In this document: in pieces, positions 22,497 through 33,305 of the stretch
Layout of the letters: each line of letters opens with the position of its first letter
Numbering within the stretch: position 1 is the stretch's first letter
From: Candidatus Pantoea edessiphila
GTDB taxonomy: Bacteria; Pseudomonadota; Gammaproteobacteria; Enterobacterales; Enterobacteriaceae
Length of the DNA: 64,000 nt
Direction: 5' to 3'
Assembly: GCF_002933345.1 (NCBI RefSeq)
Contig: NZ_PDKR01000001.1
Location: 243,986 to 307,985, forward strand
Program-made: the position numbers and the translations under genes
Notes under the pieces: generated by a model
Told to the model about the DNA's origin: nothing
The model's database searches: none
Seen by the model: only the letters and a program-made list of their open reading frames with translations

Positions 22497-24635
22497 TTGT
22501 CACGTGCAATTATAATTATTCCTACTTGTAATAATGTAGGTCTTAATAGTGTTTGTCTTGGAGTAATTAGAGTTATAGAACAAAAAAACATCAACATTAA
22601 ATTTTTTAGACCTATCATACAAGATGATATATTAAATCAATCTAATGATATTTTTAGTAAATATTCTTTAATTCCTCTAGAAAAGTCATTAAAAATAACA
22701 ATTGTTGAATCACTGTTAAGTGCTAATAGAAAAGATATTTTAATAGAAGAAATTATAGACAGATATCATTTTACTTCAAACACTGCAGAAATGGTATTGA
22801 TTCAAGGTATATCAACAAAATATCAATTTTCTATTGCATTAAATTACGAAATTGCTAAAGCATTAAATGCTGAAATTATTTTCGTTATGTCAACAGAAAA
22901 TATTTCTGTATCAAAAATAAAAGATCATATCAAATTAACTCAAAATAATTTTGGTGGAATAAAAAACAAAAATATAATTGGAGTTATAATTAACAAAATA
23001 AATATTCCTACAAATAAGAGTAACTATATATATTATTATACTTCAGAAGTTTTAAATAATACTTTTCAGATAAATAAAAAAAATCACGTTAATTTTAAAA
23101 AATTATTTCTCGATAATTCATTGCCAGTGCTCGGATTAATACCATGGAGCCGTGATTTAATCACAATCAGAGCAGTAGACATATATCATCACCTTAGTGC
23201 TAAAATTATTAACGAAGGTGATATGAAAATTAGACGTATTAAACATATAACTTTCTGTATTTATAGTCTATCAGATATAGTGAAGAATTTACATTCAGAA
23301 ACATTAGTAATTACTTCTGCTGATCGTCCAGAAGTGATTATTGCTATTTGTTTGGCAGTAATGAATGGAGTAAAAATTTCTGCAATTTTATTAACCGGAA
23401 ACTATAAAATTAACAATCATATAAGTAAATTGTGTGAGAATGCTTTTAAAACTGGATTACCAGTATTTCTGGTTACTACTAATATTTGGCAAACTTATCA
23501 TAAGTTGCAAGTATTTGATATTAAAATACCATTTGATGATACATATCGTATAAAAAAAACACAAGAATATATTGCTAGTTTTATACATTCCAATTGGATT
23601 AAATCATTAACCTTATCTCCTAAATATATTGATTATTTATCGCCACCTGCATTTAGGTATAAATTAACTTCACTAGCACGCAAAGCAAAAAAATGTATTG
23701 TTCTTCCAGAAGGGAATGAACTGCGTATTATTAAAGCAGCAGTAATTTGTACTGAACGTAAAATAGCTAGTTGTATCCTATTAGGATGTCCTTATGAAAT
23801 AAGAAAAATCGCTTTAACACAAAATATTAATTTAAATATTGGTATCAAGATTATTAATCCAGTTACAATTAGAGAAAAATATATATCAAGACTAGTTGAA
23901 TTAAGAAAAAATAAAGGCATGACTATGTTAATAGCAAAAAAACAACTTGAAGATAATATAGTATTAGGTACTATGATGTTAGAAAATAATGAGGTGGATG
24001 GTCTAGTTTCTGGTGCTATCCACACAACAGCTGATACGATTAAACCATCATTGCAAATAATCAAAACTACATCTAATAATTCATTAGTTTCTTCAATTTT
24101 TTTTATGTTATTGCCTGAACAAGTTGTTATATATGGAGATTGTGCAATAAACCCTAATCCAACTCCTATTCAATTAGCTGAAATAGCAATTCAATCTGCT
24201 GATTCTGCTAAAGCTTTTGGTATTGATCCACGTGTTGCGATGATATCTTATTCTACCGGTAACTCTGGTAAGGGTAATGATGTTGATAAAGTACGCGAAG
24301 CAACACTTATTGCTCAAAAAAAACGTCCTGATTTAGTAATTGATGGTCCATTACAATATGATGCAGCAATAACTGAAGATGTAGCTAAATCTAAAGCACC
24401 AAATTCTAAAGTAGCTGGTCGAGCAACCGTATTTATTTTTCCCGATCTTAATACAGGAAATACTACATATAAAGCTGTACAGCGTTCAGCTAATTTAATG
24501 TCTATTGGCCCAATGTTACAAGGGATAAGTAAACCAGTGAATGATTTATCGCGTGGTGCTTCTGTAGATGATATAATATATACTATCGCATTAACTGTAA
24601 TTCAATCATTACAAAAACAAAAAAATAAATATTAG
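22497..24635 (+). CDS. pta: Phosphate acetyltransferase (TTG start)
   Basis: Pta converts acetyl-CoA and phosphate into acetyl phosphate and CoA. The protein has 712 residues (E. coli 714), so it is the long enterobacterial form: an N-terminal BioD-like P-loop-derived domain with weak conservation, a central DRTGG-type domain and the C-terminal catalytic PTA_PTB domain (from about residue 390) with [21 protein letters not shown] and [19 protein letters not shown]. The start is a TTG at 22497, preceded by AAGGA at suitable distance; E. coli pta also uses a non-ATG start (GTG, from memory). It is convergent with ubiX. Confidence 0.97.
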   Translation: MSRAIIIIPTCNNVGLNSVCLGVIRVIEQKNINIKFFRPIIQDDILNQSNDIFSKYSLIPLEKSLKITIVESLLSANRKDILIEEIIDRYHFTSNTAEMVLIQGISTKYQFSIALNYEIAKALNAEIIFVMSTENISVSKIKDHIKLTQNNFGGIKNKNIIGVIINKINIPTNKSNYIYYYTSEVLNNTFQINKKNHVNFKKLFLDNSLPVLGLIPWSRDLITIRAVDIYHHLSAKIINEGDMKIRRIKHITFCIYSLSDIVKNLHSETLVITSADRPEVIIAICLAVMNGVKISAILLTGNYKINNHISKLCENAFKTGLPVFLVTTNIWQTYHKLQVFDIKIPFDDTYRIKKTQEYIASFIHSNWIKSLTLSPKYIDYLSPPAFRYKLTSLARKAKKCIVLPEGNELRIIKAAVICTERKIASCILLGCPYEIRKIALTQNINLNIGIKIINPVTIREKYISRLVELRKNKGMTMLIAKKQLEDNIVLGTMMLENNEVDGLVSGAIHTTADTIKPSLQIIKTTSNNSLVSSIFFMLLPEQVVIYGDCAINPNPTPIQLAEIAIQSADSAKAFGIDPRVAMISYSTGNSGKGNDVDKVREATLIAQKKRPDLVIDGPLQYDAAITEDVAKSKAPNSKVAGRATVFIFPDLNTGNTTYKAVQRSANLMSIGPMLQGISKPVNDLSRGASVDDIIYTIALTVIQSLQKQKNKY

Positions 24636-24685
24636 ATATTATAAAATAATTAATTATTTTAATAATGGATAAATGACCAATATCA

Positions 24686-24701
24686 TAGCATTATTATGCT
24701 A
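24686..24701. terminator. Small hairpin between convergent pta and ubiX
   Basis: TAGCA (24686-24690) and TGCTA (24697-24701) form a 5-bp stem around a 6-base loop in the 137-bp space between the convergent genes pta and ubiX. It is short and has no strong T tract, so it is only a weak bidirectional terminator candidate. Confidence 0.25.
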
Positions 24702-24772
24702 AATAACAATATTATAAATAAATTTTAGAAAAAACACATTATATAAATATTAATTTTAAATAATTAAAAATT

Positions 24773-25345
24773 CTATATACCTTTCCAACGTGTAAATAAA
24801 TCTTTTGACAAAACAATATCAAATTGATCAATAATGCGGTTAACTGTTTGATCTATTATTTGGTCAATCGTTTTCGGACAATGATAAAATGCTGGAGTTG
24901 TTGGCATGATAATAGCACCTAATTCAGAAGCAGCAATCATCATGCGCAAATGTCCAATATGTAACGGTGTTTCTCTTAAACATAATACTAATTTTCGTTT
25001 TTCTTTTAATACAACATCAGCAGCACGGATTAATAGTGAATTACTGTAACTGTGAACAATACATGATAACGTTTTAATTGAACATGGTAAAATAATCATA
25101 CCAATAGTTTTAAAAGAACCTGATGAAACACTAGCGGCTAAATTTTGAACATTATGTACTACAGTTGCTAATTTTTGGATATCATGTAAACTACAATCAT
25201 TTTCTATTTTTAGTGTATGGTAGGATGATTGGCTCATTATAAGATGGGTCTCTAGTTCTTTTACTTTTTTTAATACTTGAAGCATACGTAAGCCATAAAT
25301 AATACCACTAGCTCCTGTAATACCAATAATAAGTCTTTTCATCAC
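24773..25345 (-). CDS. ubiX: Flavin prenyltransferase UbiX
   Basis: UbiX attaches a dimethylallyl group to FMN to make prenylated FMN, the cofactor of the decarboxylase UbiD in ubiquinone synthesis. The 190-residue protein (E. coli 189) begins RLIIGITGASGIIYGLRML, the FMN-binding loop, and has SSGSFKTIGMIILPCSIKTL and LVLCLRETPLHIGHLRMM. These motifs are typical of UbiX. Retention fits an aerobic quinone-dependent respiratory chain together with the nuo operon. It sits between pta and purF, as in E. coli (with argT/hisJQMP lost from the neighbourhood). Confidence 0.95.
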   Translation of the reverse strand: MMKRLIIGITGASGIIYGLRMLQVLKKVKELETHLIMSQSSYHTLKIENDCSLHDIQKLATVVHNVQNLAASVSSGSFKTIGMIILPCSIKTLSCIVHSYSNSLLIRAADVVLKEKRKLVLCLRETPLHIGHLRMMIAASELGAIIMPTTPAFYHCPKTIDQIIDQTVNRIIDQFDIVLSKDLFTRWKGI

Positions 25346-25436
25346 TCGACCTTATCATAGTATCTATGATATTAATTTTATCTATATAAAATAGAAATAA
25401 CTGATTTATCTTTATGATGTATATTATAAAAATATT

Positions 25437-26888
25437 TTAGTCAGTTTTATATTTACTTAAATATTCTTTATCGATATCCTTAGTTATATAGATACCGTCA
25501 AAAACTGAACATTCAAATTTAACAATATCTTTATTTTCTTCACGTACTGCTTCAATTAAATCATTCAGATCTTGAAAAATTAATTCATCTGCCTTTAATA
25601 TTTTACGAATTTCTTCTAATTTACGACCATATGCAATAAGCTCTGTTGAGCTTGGCATATTAATACCATAAAAATTTGGAAATCTAATTTCTGGTGAAGC
25701 AGAAGCAAAATAAATATTTTTTGCTCCAGCTTTACGTGCCATTTCTATGATTTTTATTGAAGTAGTACCACTAATGATAGAATCATCTACCAGTAATATA
25801 TTTTTATTAATAAACTCAGTTCTATTAACATTAAGTTTATGTTTCAATGCTATATTACGTAAATTTTTCCCTTTCATTATAAACGTACGACCAATATACC
25901 TATTTTTTACAAAACCATGACGATATGGTTTATTAATAACATGTGCTATTTCTAATGCAATCTCATTAGAGGTTTCTGGAATTGGAATTACAACATCTAT
26001 ATTGAGATGTTTCCATTTACAAGAAATTTTTTTGCCAAGTTTAGTACCCATTCTAATTCTTGCACTATAAACAGATATTTTATCCAAAAAAGAATCAGGT
26101 CTAGCGAAATAAACATATTCGAATAGACATGGATTTTTTTTTGGATTTTTAGCACATTGATTAGCAAACAATTGACCTTTCTGATTAATGAAAACAGCTT
26201 CTCCTGGTTCAATATCTCTAATAAATTCAAAACCAACTGTATCTAAAGCTACGCTTTCTGAGGCAACCATATATTCAATGCGTCCATCTATAAGAATACG
26301 TTTTCCCAATACAATTGGACGTATTCCATTAGGATCCCTAAATGCTACTATTCCATGGCCAATTATCATAGAAACTACTGCATAACCACCTCTTATTCGT
26401 TGATGAACACTATTGACTGCTTTGAATATATCGTTAGATTGAAGTAAAGCATTATCTTTAAAAAGACTTAATTCTTGAGCAAATATATTTAACAAAACCT
26501 CCGAATCTGAAGTTGTGTCAATATAACGACGATTGTTTTTAAATAAACTATTTCTTAATTCACTAGCATTAGTTAAATTACCATTATGTGCTAGAGTAAT
26601 CCCATAAGGAAAATTAACATACAGTGGTTGTGCTTCAAAAGAACTTGAGCTACCTGCCGTCAAATACCTAACATGACCAATTCCTATATTACCTTTTAAA
26701 TATTTCAAATGTTTTTTTTTAAAAACATCTTTTACTAAACCATTGGCTTTCCTTAAACGAAAACAATTTAATTTATCTATAGAACAAATACCTGCAGCAT
26801 CTTGTCCTCGATGTTGCAGCACTGTTAAAGCATCATATAGAGATTGGTTTATTGGCACAAAACCAACAATACCAACGATACCACACAT
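25437..26888 (-). CDS. purF: Amidophosphoribosyltransferase
   Basis: PurF makes 5-phosphoribosylamine from PRPP and glutamine, the first step of purine synthesis and of the branch to thiamine through AIR. I chose the ATG at 26888 because the protein must begin [10 protein letters not shown], so that Cys2 becomes the N-terminal nucleophile of the glutaminase. It has AAGGAA nearby as ribosome binding site, and an in-frame upstream start adds 15 residues inside cvpA. The protein has 483 residues (E. coli 505). The C-terminal phosphoribosyltransferase domain shows the PRPP loop [14 protein letters not shown]. The gene follows cvpA after 4 bases, the classical cvpA-purF operon. Confidence 0.97.
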   Translation of the reverse strand: MCGIVGIVGFVPINQSLYDALTVLQHRGQDAAGICSIDKLNCFRLRKANGLVKDVFKKKHLKYLKGNIGIGHVRYLTAGSSSSFEAQPLYVNFPYGITLAHNGNLTNASELRNSLFKNNRRYIDTTSDSEVLLNIFAQELSLFKDNALLQSNDIFKAVNSVHQRIRGGYAVVSMIIGHGIVAFRDPNGIRPIVLGKRILIDGRIEYMVASESVALDTVGFEFIRDIEPGEAVFINQKGQLFANQCAKNPKKNPCLFEYVYFARPDSFLDKISVYSARIRMGTKLGKKISCKWKHLNIDVVIPIPETSNEIALEIAHVINKPYRHGFVKNRYIGRTFIMKGKNLRNIALKHKLNVNRTEFINKNILLVDDSIISGTTSIKIIEMARKAGAKNIYFASASPEIRFPNFYGINMPSSTELIAYGRKLEEIRKILKADELIFQDLNDLIEAVREENKDIVKFECSVFDGIYITKDIDKEYLSKYKTD

Positions 26889-26892
26889 GTTA

Positions 26893-27426
26893 TTATTTCC
26901 TTGTCGAAAATGATTTTTCAGCATTTTCATCAAAACGAAAGATTCTATATGTTTTTAAATAATCAAATAAAATTCTAACAACATAATTAATATGAGGAAT
27001 TAAATGGGATCTTTTCCAATCTTCATCTTTTGGAATATCAGTAAAAACGTTCATGCAAAAAATAATTAAAGCCATTACTAAAATACCTCTGATTGCTCCA
27101 AAACACATTCCTAATATTCTATCAGTGCTTGATAAGCCCCTTTTTTTTATTAAAAATCTAATAATATTACTTAATATTGTCCCTGTAATCATAGTCATGA
27201 TAAAAGGTATCACCAAGGATATAATTTTACTAATTAAATTATTTCCGTAAAAATCTGAAATCCATTTCATAACATATTGATGAGACTGATGAGATACATA
27301 AAATGCACATATCCAAGTGGTTAGAGATAAAGCCTCATGTATAAATCCACGAAATAGACTAATAACAATTGAAATGCTAATAACTATAATTATAAGATAG
27401 TCAATCCAAATCATTTTATTATCCAT
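26893..27426 (-). CDS. cvpA: Colicin V production protein homologue CvpA
   Basis: CvpA is an inner-membrane protein with four predicted helices, encoded upstream of purF in enterobacteria. It was first found through colicin V secretion; its normal role is related to envelope homeostasis and is not fully known. The 177-residue protein (E. coli 162) shows [32 protein letters not shown], the central [18 protein letters not shown] motif and a final amphipathic segment. A start four codons further in (MIWIDY) is equally possible. It is followed 4 bases later by purF. Confidence 0.93.
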   Translation of the reverse strand: MDNKMIWIDYLIIIVISISIVISLFRGFIHEALSLTTWICAFYVSHQSHQYVMKWISDFYGNNLISKIISLVIPFIMTMITGTILSNIIRFLIKKRGLSSTDRILGMCFGAIRGILVMALIIFCMNVFTDIPKDEDWKRSHLIPHINYVVRILFDYLKTYRIFRFDENAEKSFSTRK

Positions 27427-27784
27427 CCGTATATTTTAAAGTTTATTATCAATAATAATTAATATTTAAACAGTAAAATCTAAATATAATGTATGTTATT
27501 TGATTAAACATTTAAATAAATTTAATTGTATATTAATAAAAGAATAAATTAATATTTTAAGTATTTAAAATCATTAGAACCAAAAAATAATATTTTACTG
27601 TTTTAAAAAGTTAAATTTTACTAATTTTTTAATATTTAAAATAATTTAATTACGTGATTAAATTTAAAATCAGATTACATTTAACTAATATATATTTACA
27701 CTATTTCTTTACTAAGATAAATATATTTATTTATAATAACTTGTACTAATTATCTAATAATATATTATTTAACAAATTGAAATT
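27427..27784. other. Spacer between folC and cvpA (site of dedD in E. coli)
   Basis: This 358-bp stretch is AT-rich and non-coding. In E. coli dedD, which encodes a SPOR-domain division protein, lies between folC and cvpA. I looked for a SPOR-like remnant on the minus strand and saw none. Confidence 0.55.
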
Positions 27785-29056
27785 TTAGTGTTTATCAAAA
27801 AGTTTATTTATTGAAGTTATTTTCATAATTTCAGTTACAGTTATAAATGAACCGAATACTAAAATGATATCTTTAGGTTCTGCATTTTCAAGTGCTTTTT
27901 GCCATGCACTTTTAATATCTGAAAAAATATATGAATTCTGTAGGTATAATGCAAGTTGATCAGCTTTAGCTCCTCGTGGACAATTTAAAGTAGCACAATA
28001 CCAGTAATCTATTTGATTAATTAAAGCAATTAAAGTTCCCTTAATATCTTTATCTTTTAACATACCTACTACTGCATGTGTTTTACCTCTTTTTAGTAAT
28101 TTATTTAAACGATGAGATAAATAATTTGCTGCATGTGGATTATGAGCTACATCAAGAATAATATGTGGTGATTTACATATAGTTTGAAATCTACCTGGTA
28201 AATTTATTAATGGTAATTGTTCATAAATAATTTTTGTAGGTATTTTAAATCCTGAAGTACGCAAAGCTATTAGAGCAACAGCGACATTAGATAATGGAAT
28301 TTGCGTAAAAGGTAAATTATTTAATAATCCATATCTATCAAATAAAGACCAACTGTTCTTTTTTTTATAATAAAACCAATCTTTATTAACTTTTAATAAT
28401 GTTGTTCTTTTTTCTTTTGCGATTATTTTAAATTTATAAGGTATATCAGGTTCACCTATTATTGCTAATTTCCCTGAACGAAATATTCCAGCTTTTTCGA
28501 TACTAATTTTTTCTCTATCTGAACCTAGTAGATCCATATGATCAAGAGCTATGTTAGTAATAATTGCAACATCTGCGTCAATTATATTAGTAGCATCAAG
28601 TCTACCACCAACACCTACTTCTAAAATAATTACATCGAGGTTTGATTGTTTAAATAGTATTAGTGCTGAAAGTGTACTAAATTCGAAATAAGTTAATAAA
28701 TTATTAATACGTTTTTTTTCAATTTCTATAAAGCTATAAATATGTTGTTTCTCATCTAATAAATTACCTTGAATACGAATCCTCTCAGTATAATTTAAAA
28801 AATGTGGTGAACTATACACGCCAACACGGTAGCCAGCTTGTATTAATAACATTTCTATAACACGACAAGTAGTACCCTTACCATTAGTCCCAGATACAAT
28901 AAAAACAAATTCTTTAGGTTGTAATAATTTTAAACTTTTTGCTACTAATTTTATGCTTTTTGTGTCTAAACAAGTTTGTTTATTAATAAATTCTAAATAA
29001 TTGAGCCATGATGCTAATGAATCTGTCTGTTTTGGTAGTTTTATATTATTTTTTAT
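27785..29056 (-). CDS. folC: Folylpolyglutamate/dihydrofolate synthase without a canonical start
   Basis: FolC adds glutamate to dihydropteroate and to folates. Homology runs in frame from 27785 up to about 29062, but the first ATG in frame is at 28852. Starting there would remove the P-loop GTNGKGTTCR (codons ending at 28889-28862) and the LASWLNYLEF segment, which match E. coli FolC closely. Between the stop at 29072-29074 and 28852 there is no in-frame ATG, GTG or TTG. The best start is AUA at 29054-29056, 8 bases after AAGGA, giving 423 residues (E. coli 422) and aligning within a residue or so of the E. coli start. The rest is intact, with GVGGRLDATNIIDAD, HNPHAANYL and GMLKDKDIKG. Either AUA is used or the gene has just lost its start. 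Confidence 0.8.
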   Translation of the reverse strand: MKNNIKLPKQTDSLASWLNYLEFINKQTCLDTKSIKLVAKSLKLLQPKEFVFIVSGTNGKGTTCRVIEMLLIQAGYRVGVYSSPHFLNYTERIRIQGNLLDEKQHIYSFIEIEKKRINNLLTYFEFSTLSALILFKQSNLDVIILEVGVGGRLDATNIIDADVAIITNIALDHMDLLGSDREKISIEKAGIFRSGKLAIIGEPDIPYKFKIIAKEKRTTLLKVNKDWFYYKKKNSWSLFDRYGLLNNLPFTQIPLSNVAVALIALRTSGFKIPTKIIYEQLPLINLPGRFQTICKSPHIILDVAHNPHAANYLSHRLNKLLKRGKTHAVVGMLKDKDIKGTLIALINQIDYWYCATLNCPRGAKADQLALYLQNSYIFSDIKSAWQKALENAEPKDIILVFGSFITVTEIMKITSINKLFDKH

Positions 29057-29064
29057 ATCTATTT

Positions 29065-29069
29065 TCCTT
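29065..29069 (-). promoter_or_regulatory. Ribosome binding site deciding the folC start
   Basis: AAGGA on the minus strand lies 8 bases upstream of the AUA codon at 29054-29056. It is the only good Shine-Dalgarno match near the 5' end of the conserved folC reading frame, and its spacing points to that AUA rather than the AUA at 29060-29062, which is only 2 bases away. Confidence 0.5.
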
Positions 29070-29082
29070 TTTTATAATTGGT

Positions 29083-29099
29083 GTCTTATTAAATAAGAC
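29083..29099. repeat. Inverted repeat between accD and folC
   Basis: GTCTTATT (29083-29090) and AATAAGAC (29092-29099) are exact inverted copies around one base. It lies between the accD stop (29125) and the folC reading frame. As RNA it can form a 6-bp stem. No T tract follows on the minus strand, so it is not a typical terminator. Confidence 0.4.
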
Positions 29100-29124
29100 T
29101 TGATATGTAAATTAATTTTAATAA

Positions 29125-30027
29125 TTATTGTTGTTTATTTATAAAAACAAATTTTTCATTATTATCAATCGCTGGTGCAGGTAAATTCATTAATTTTGAT
29201 AATATGTTTGCTAATTTATAACGCATTTGAGGTCTCCTAATTATCATATCAATAGCACCTTTTTCTATGAGAAATTCACTACGTTGAAAACCTAAAGGAA
29301 GTTTTTCTCTTACTGTTTGTTCAATAATTCTAGGCCCAGCAAATCCTATTAAAGCTTTTGGCTCCGCTATATTGAGATCACCTAACATAGCAAAACTAGC
29401 AGAAACACCTCCCATAGTTGGATCGGTAAGCACAGAAATATAAGGTATACCTAAATTCTTCATTTTAGCTAATGCTGCACTAGTCTTAGCCATTTGCATT
29501 AAAGATATTAAAGCTTCCTGCATTCGTGCACCACCACTAGAAGAGAAACAAATTAATGGACAATTATCTTTAATAACTTGTTCTACTGCACGCACAAAAC
29601 GAGAACCAACTACTGATCCCATCGATCCACCCATAAAATTAAATTCAAATGCTGCAGCTACAATTGGAATATTGTATAATCGTCCTTTCATAACTACTAA
29701 TGCATCCTTTTCACCAGTTTCTTTTTGAGCATTTAGCAAGCGATCTATATATTTTTTTGAATCACGAAATTTAAGTAAATCTTTAGGTTTAAATTCTTTG
29801 CCTAATTCTAATGTAGTGTTTTGATCTAATAAACTGTTTAAACGATCTCTGGCTTTTATTCTCATGTGGTGATCACATTTTGGACATACTTTAAAATTAC
29901 GTTCTAGTTCAATACGGTATAATATTTGACAACATTTATCACATTTAGTCCATATACCATCTGGTATATTACGACGTATAATAGGAACAATTTTTTTTTT
30001 ATTAGGTATTCGTTCTATCCAACTCAT
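29125..30027 (-). CDS. accD: Acetyl-CoA carboxylase carboxyltransferase subunit beta
   Basis: AccD is the beta part of the carboxyltransferase that makes malonyl-CoA for fatty acid synthesis. The 300-residue protein (E. coli 304) has the N-terminal zinc ribbon with Cys29, Cys32, Cys48 and Cys51 (KCDKC and KVCPKC), followed by the crotonase-like core with [29 protein letters not shown] and [18 protein letters not shown]. The start MSWIERI matches the family. It stands between folC and truA as in E. coli (dedA lost). Confidence 0.97.
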   Translation of the reverse strand: MSWIERIPNKKKIVPIIRRNIPDGIWTKCDKCCQILYRIELERNFKVCPKCDHHMRIKARDRLNSLLDQNTTLELGKEFKPKDLLKFRDSKKYIDRLLNAQKETGEKDALVVMKGRLYNIPIVAAAFEFNFMGGSMGSVVGSRFVRAVEQVIKDNCPLICFSSSGGARMQEALISLMQMAKTSAALAKMKNLGIPYISVLTDPTMGGVSASFAMLGDLNIAEPKALIGFAGPRIIEQTVREKLPLGFQRSEFLIEKGAIDMIIRRPQMRYKLANILSKLMNLPAPAIDNNEKFVFINKQQ

Positions 30028-30233
30028 TTATGACTTATCCATGTATAATGTATTAATATTCTAATTGATATTAATTTTAAATTAATCAACATTATCTTTA
30101 CATAAAGATATTTAATGTATAATCTTATTTAATTAATATTATATTAGTAATAAAGTAAAAATACATTTAAAGTAAATTTAATAAATTTTAATAAACTATT
30201 GTTTATTAAAAAATGATTAATTCTATTTATATT

Positions 30234-31025
30234 TTAGAAAAATAGTGGTCCTATCGGTGATTTAGGTAAGCAAAAACATAAAGGATAATCTACTTCGACT
30301 AAATACAACCCTTTTGCTTTTGCTGTTGCTAATCCAAGTATTCTATTTTTTGCTAGTAAAAGTGTTTTCATCCAAGATGATGATTTTTTTCCGCATCCAA
30401 TATCAATTAAATTTCCGACAATATTACGAACCATATGATATAAAAAAGCATTTGCTTTAACATCAATTACTACATATTTTCCTTGACGTATTACATTAAG
30501 ATGAATTAAATTACGTCTATGGTTACTTAATTGACTAGAAGAATCACAAAAAGACGTAAAATCATGTTCTCCTATCAAAAAACTACCAGCATGTTCCATC
30601 TTTTTTTCATCCAAAGGGTAATGAATATGAGCTAAGCCATTGATAAAAATGGATGGACGAAGGTGATTATTATAAATAATATAACGATATCTACGTGCTG
30701 TAGCGCTAAATCTAGCATGAAATTTATCAGAAACTACTTTAGCCCAAATAATAGAAATACTATCTGGCAAATTAGTATTAACACCTGATGTCCAAGCTTC
30801 AATACTACGCTGAGTATTTGTTTTAAAATGTACTATCTGCCCAGTACTGTGTACGCCTGCATCTGTACGTCCAGCACAAAAAACATTTATTGAATGATTA
30901 GCTATTTGTGATAAAGCATGTTCTAATTCTTCTTGTATACTAAGCGCATCTGCTTGACGTTGCCATCCATGATATTTAGTGCCATCGTATTCAACACAAA
31001 GCGCTATTTTTTTTGAAATTTTAAT
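30234..31025 (-). CDS. truA: tRNA pseudouridine(38-40) synthase with apparent AUU start
   Basis: TruA makes pseudouridine at positions 38-40 of the tRNA anticodon arm. Homology to E. coli TruA covers the whole frame from 30234 to about 31010, including KKIALCVEYDG, YHGWQRQ and the catalytic aspartate in CAGRTDAGVHSTGQ. The first canonical start in frame is a TTG at 30770, which would delete all of these and half of the active site. No ATG, GTG or TTG lies in frame between the stop at 31050-31052 and that TTG. An AUU at 31023-31025 stands 7 bases after GAGG and would give 263 residues (E. coli 270). AUU initiation is established for E. coli infC, so this is plausible; recent loss of the start is the alternative. 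Confidence 0.82.
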   Translation of the reverse strand: MKISKKIALCVEYDGTKYHGWQRQADALSIQEELEHALSQIANHSINVFCAGRTDAGVHSTGQIVHFKTNTQRSIEAWTSGVNTNLPDSISIIWAKVVSDKFHARFSATARRYRYIIYNNHLRPSIFINGLAHIHYPLDEKKMEHAGSFLIGEHDFTSFCDSSSQLSNHRRNLIHLNVIRQGKYVVIDVKANAFLYHMVRNIVGNLIDIGCGKKSSSWMKTLLLAKNRILGLATAKAKGLYLVEVDYPLCFCLPKSPIGPLFF

Positions 31026-31032
31026 AAAAATA

Positions 31033-31036
31033 CCTC
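31033..31036 (-). promoter_or_regulatory. Ribosome binding site deciding the truA start
   Basis: GAGG (within AAGAGG) on the minus strand lies 7 bases before the AUU at 31023-31025. Immediately upstream is an out-of-frame AUG-UAA (31044-31039), a one-codon reading frame that may be chance. The spacing supports initiation at AUU. Confidence 0.5.
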
Positions 31037-31050
31037 TTTTACATTTTATT

Positions 31051-31834
31051 TATTTAATAATTTATTATTTAAAATAACATCATTATTTTTATTTGAAATT
31101 AAGACTATTAGTCTGAAATAAATATTTCATAAATAGATTAATTAAAGAAAACATTATTAATATTTAAAGTTATTTTCAGTTATATTTAATAAAATATACA
31201 TAAAATTAACATAAAATAATAAACCTAATTATTATTTTAGATAATAAATATATTTGTTAAAAATTTTTAAATTTTAAATAATAAATAAGATCAATTTTAT
31301 ACATATATTGCAAGTAAAATGTATTATAAATAAAATTATTTTATAAACAAAAACCTTAATTTAGGGATTATTTTATATAATATCAATAAATAATCATCAG
31401 TATATAATTTAGATTATCAGATAAGTTTTTGTTTTTTAAATAAACAGTAATATGTTAAGCACTAATATTCATTTTTCAGTAAATAGACTGATAAACTATA
31501 TTATCCTTACCACATATCTGTTAAAATTTTATACTATTTATATTTGTTAATATTTTTAAAGTTTTTTTATTTATTATAATATTTAAATAACAAATAATTT
31601 TTAATTATTATCTAATTAAAAATAAAACATCATATTTTAGATTAGATTTAATAAAAATGATCTTTTCCAAAAATTAAATTATAACTTACAACTTACTAAG
31701 ATTTTAAGGATTAGTAAGTTAATATCTGATGTGAATGTTAATTTAAAATTATAAAAAACTAAAATATAAGATATTGATATACTAAATTATAATAATAAAA
31801 ATTTTTATTTTATAAAAGTAATTTCACAATTAAA
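31051..31834. other. Non-coding region between truA and fabB
   Basis: This 0.78-kb AT-rich region has no reading frame of useful length. In E. coli usg, pdxB, flk and yfcJ lie here. I see no clear remnant of pdxB. The truA promoter should lie within it. Confidence 0.55.
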
Positions 31835-33055
31835 CTAATATTTACGCATTATTAAAGTAGCATTAGTACCACCAAAACCAAAACTATTAGACATAACAGT
31901 TTTAAGAGCCTTTTTTTTAGTTTGGGTAATAATATTCATTCCTACAGCAGATATATCTAAAGATTCAATATTAATACTTGGTGCTATAAACCCATATTCT
32001 AACATTAATAAACAATAAATTGCTTCATGTACACCAGATGCACCTAATGAATGACCAGTTATAGATTTAGTAGAAGATATACTAGGTATATTATTACCAA
32101 AAACTTTGCGAATTGCTTCTAACTCTATTTTATCTCCAATTATTGTTGAAGTTCCATGACTATTCAAGTAATCAATATTAAGAGGACATGTGTAATTTTG
32201 CATTGCCATTTTCATACAACGCACTGCGCCATCACCAGAAGGAATAACCATATCTACACCATCTGATGTAGCTGCATAACCAATAATTTCAGCATAAATA
32301 TGAGCACCACGATTCAAAGCATGTTTTAATTCTTCTACTACAATTATCCCACCACCACCTGCAATGACAAAACCATCACGTTTTTCATCATAAGCTCGAG
32401 AAGATTGTTTAGGATTGTTATTATAACCTATTGATAATGCACCCATAGCATCGAATTCACAAGCCATTTCCCAACTTAATTCTTCACCTCCACCTGCAAA
32501 TATAATATCTTGCTTGCCTAGTTGAATTTGTTCTACTGCATTACCAATACAATGTGCAGAAGTAGCACATGCAGAACTAATTGAATAATTTACACCATGA
32601 ATTTTAAAAGCTGTAGCGAGACAAGCAGAAATTGATGAAGCCATAGCTTTAGTTACTATATAAGGACCTACTGCTTTTAAACCACGTGGACTTCGCATTG
32701 CATCAGCACCAAATACTTGAAAACGTGGAGATCCTCCTCCTGAGCCAGCGATTAAACCAACACGAGGATTATTTTGATACATCTGAACTTTTAATCCTGC
32801 ATCTCTAATGGCTTCTTTCATCGAAAGATAAGAATAAATAGACGCATCACTCATAAATCTTAAAATCTTCCTATCAATTAAACCAGTAGTATCTAATTTA
32901 ATATCACCCCAAACTTGACTACGCATTCCAGAATTTTTCATTTCTTCAGAAAAATTTATACCAGAGCGACCTTCAATAAGGGAATCCAATACTTCTTTCT
33001 GAGTGTTTCCAATACTAGAAATTATTCCTAAACCAGTAATTACAGCAGATTTCAT
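31835..33055 (-). CDS. fabB: 3-oxoacyl-ACP synthase I
   Basis: FabB condenses malonyl-ACP with acyl-ACP in fatty acid elongation and is needed for unsaturated fatty acids. The 406-residue length equals E. coli FabB. The active-site Cys163 is in [11 protein letters not shown]. The two histidines are in [11 protein letters not shown] and [12 protein letters not shown], and the C-terminal [11 protein letters not shown] is conserved. All catalytic residues are present. With accD this supports endogenous fatty acid synthesis. Confidence 0.98.
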   Translation of the reverse strand: MKSAVITGLGIISSIGNTQKEVLDSLIEGRSGINFSEEMKNSGMRSQVWGDIKLDTTGLIDRKILRFMSDASIYSYLSMKEAIRDAGLKVQMYQNNPRVGLIAGSGGGSPRFQVFGADAMRSPRGLKAVGPYIVTKAMASSISACLATAFKIHGVNYSISSACATSAHCIGNAVEQIQLGKQDIIFAGGGEELSWEMACEFDAMGALSIGYNNNPKQSSRAYDEKRDGFVIAGGGGIIVVEELKHALNRGAHIYAEIIGYAATSDGVDMVIPSGDGAVRCMKMAMQNYTCPLNIDYLNSHGTSTIIGDKIELEAIRKVFGNNIPSISSTKSITGHSLGASGVHEAIYCLLMLEYGFIAPSINIESLDISAVGMNIITQTKKKALKTVMSNSFGFGGTNATLIMRKY

Positions 33056-33305
33056 TAAAACCTCATCCGAGATAACTTAAAATTAGAGTAAAACTTATTA
33101 TTTATTTTTAGAATCTTAAAAATTTAATTTTTTAATTTTTAAGCATAATATAAGACTTTTATAATTTTATATAAATTATTTTAGTAGTTATCATTAAATA
33201 ATGTTTAATATTATTAAAAATAAATTATAGTACAATTATTGTTGTATCAATTAAATCAACTTTAAACAATATAAATTATTGTATTATTTAAGAAAATTAA
33301 ATTAA

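Noticed and set aside
27427-27784. A dedD pseudogene between folC and cvpA
   Set aside because: No SPOR-domain residues could be recognised in any frame on the minus strand.
31039-31044. AUG-UAA before truA as a regulatory start-stop element
   Set aside because: ATG followed by TAA arises easily by chance in AT-rich sequence; it is only mentioned in the truA finding.
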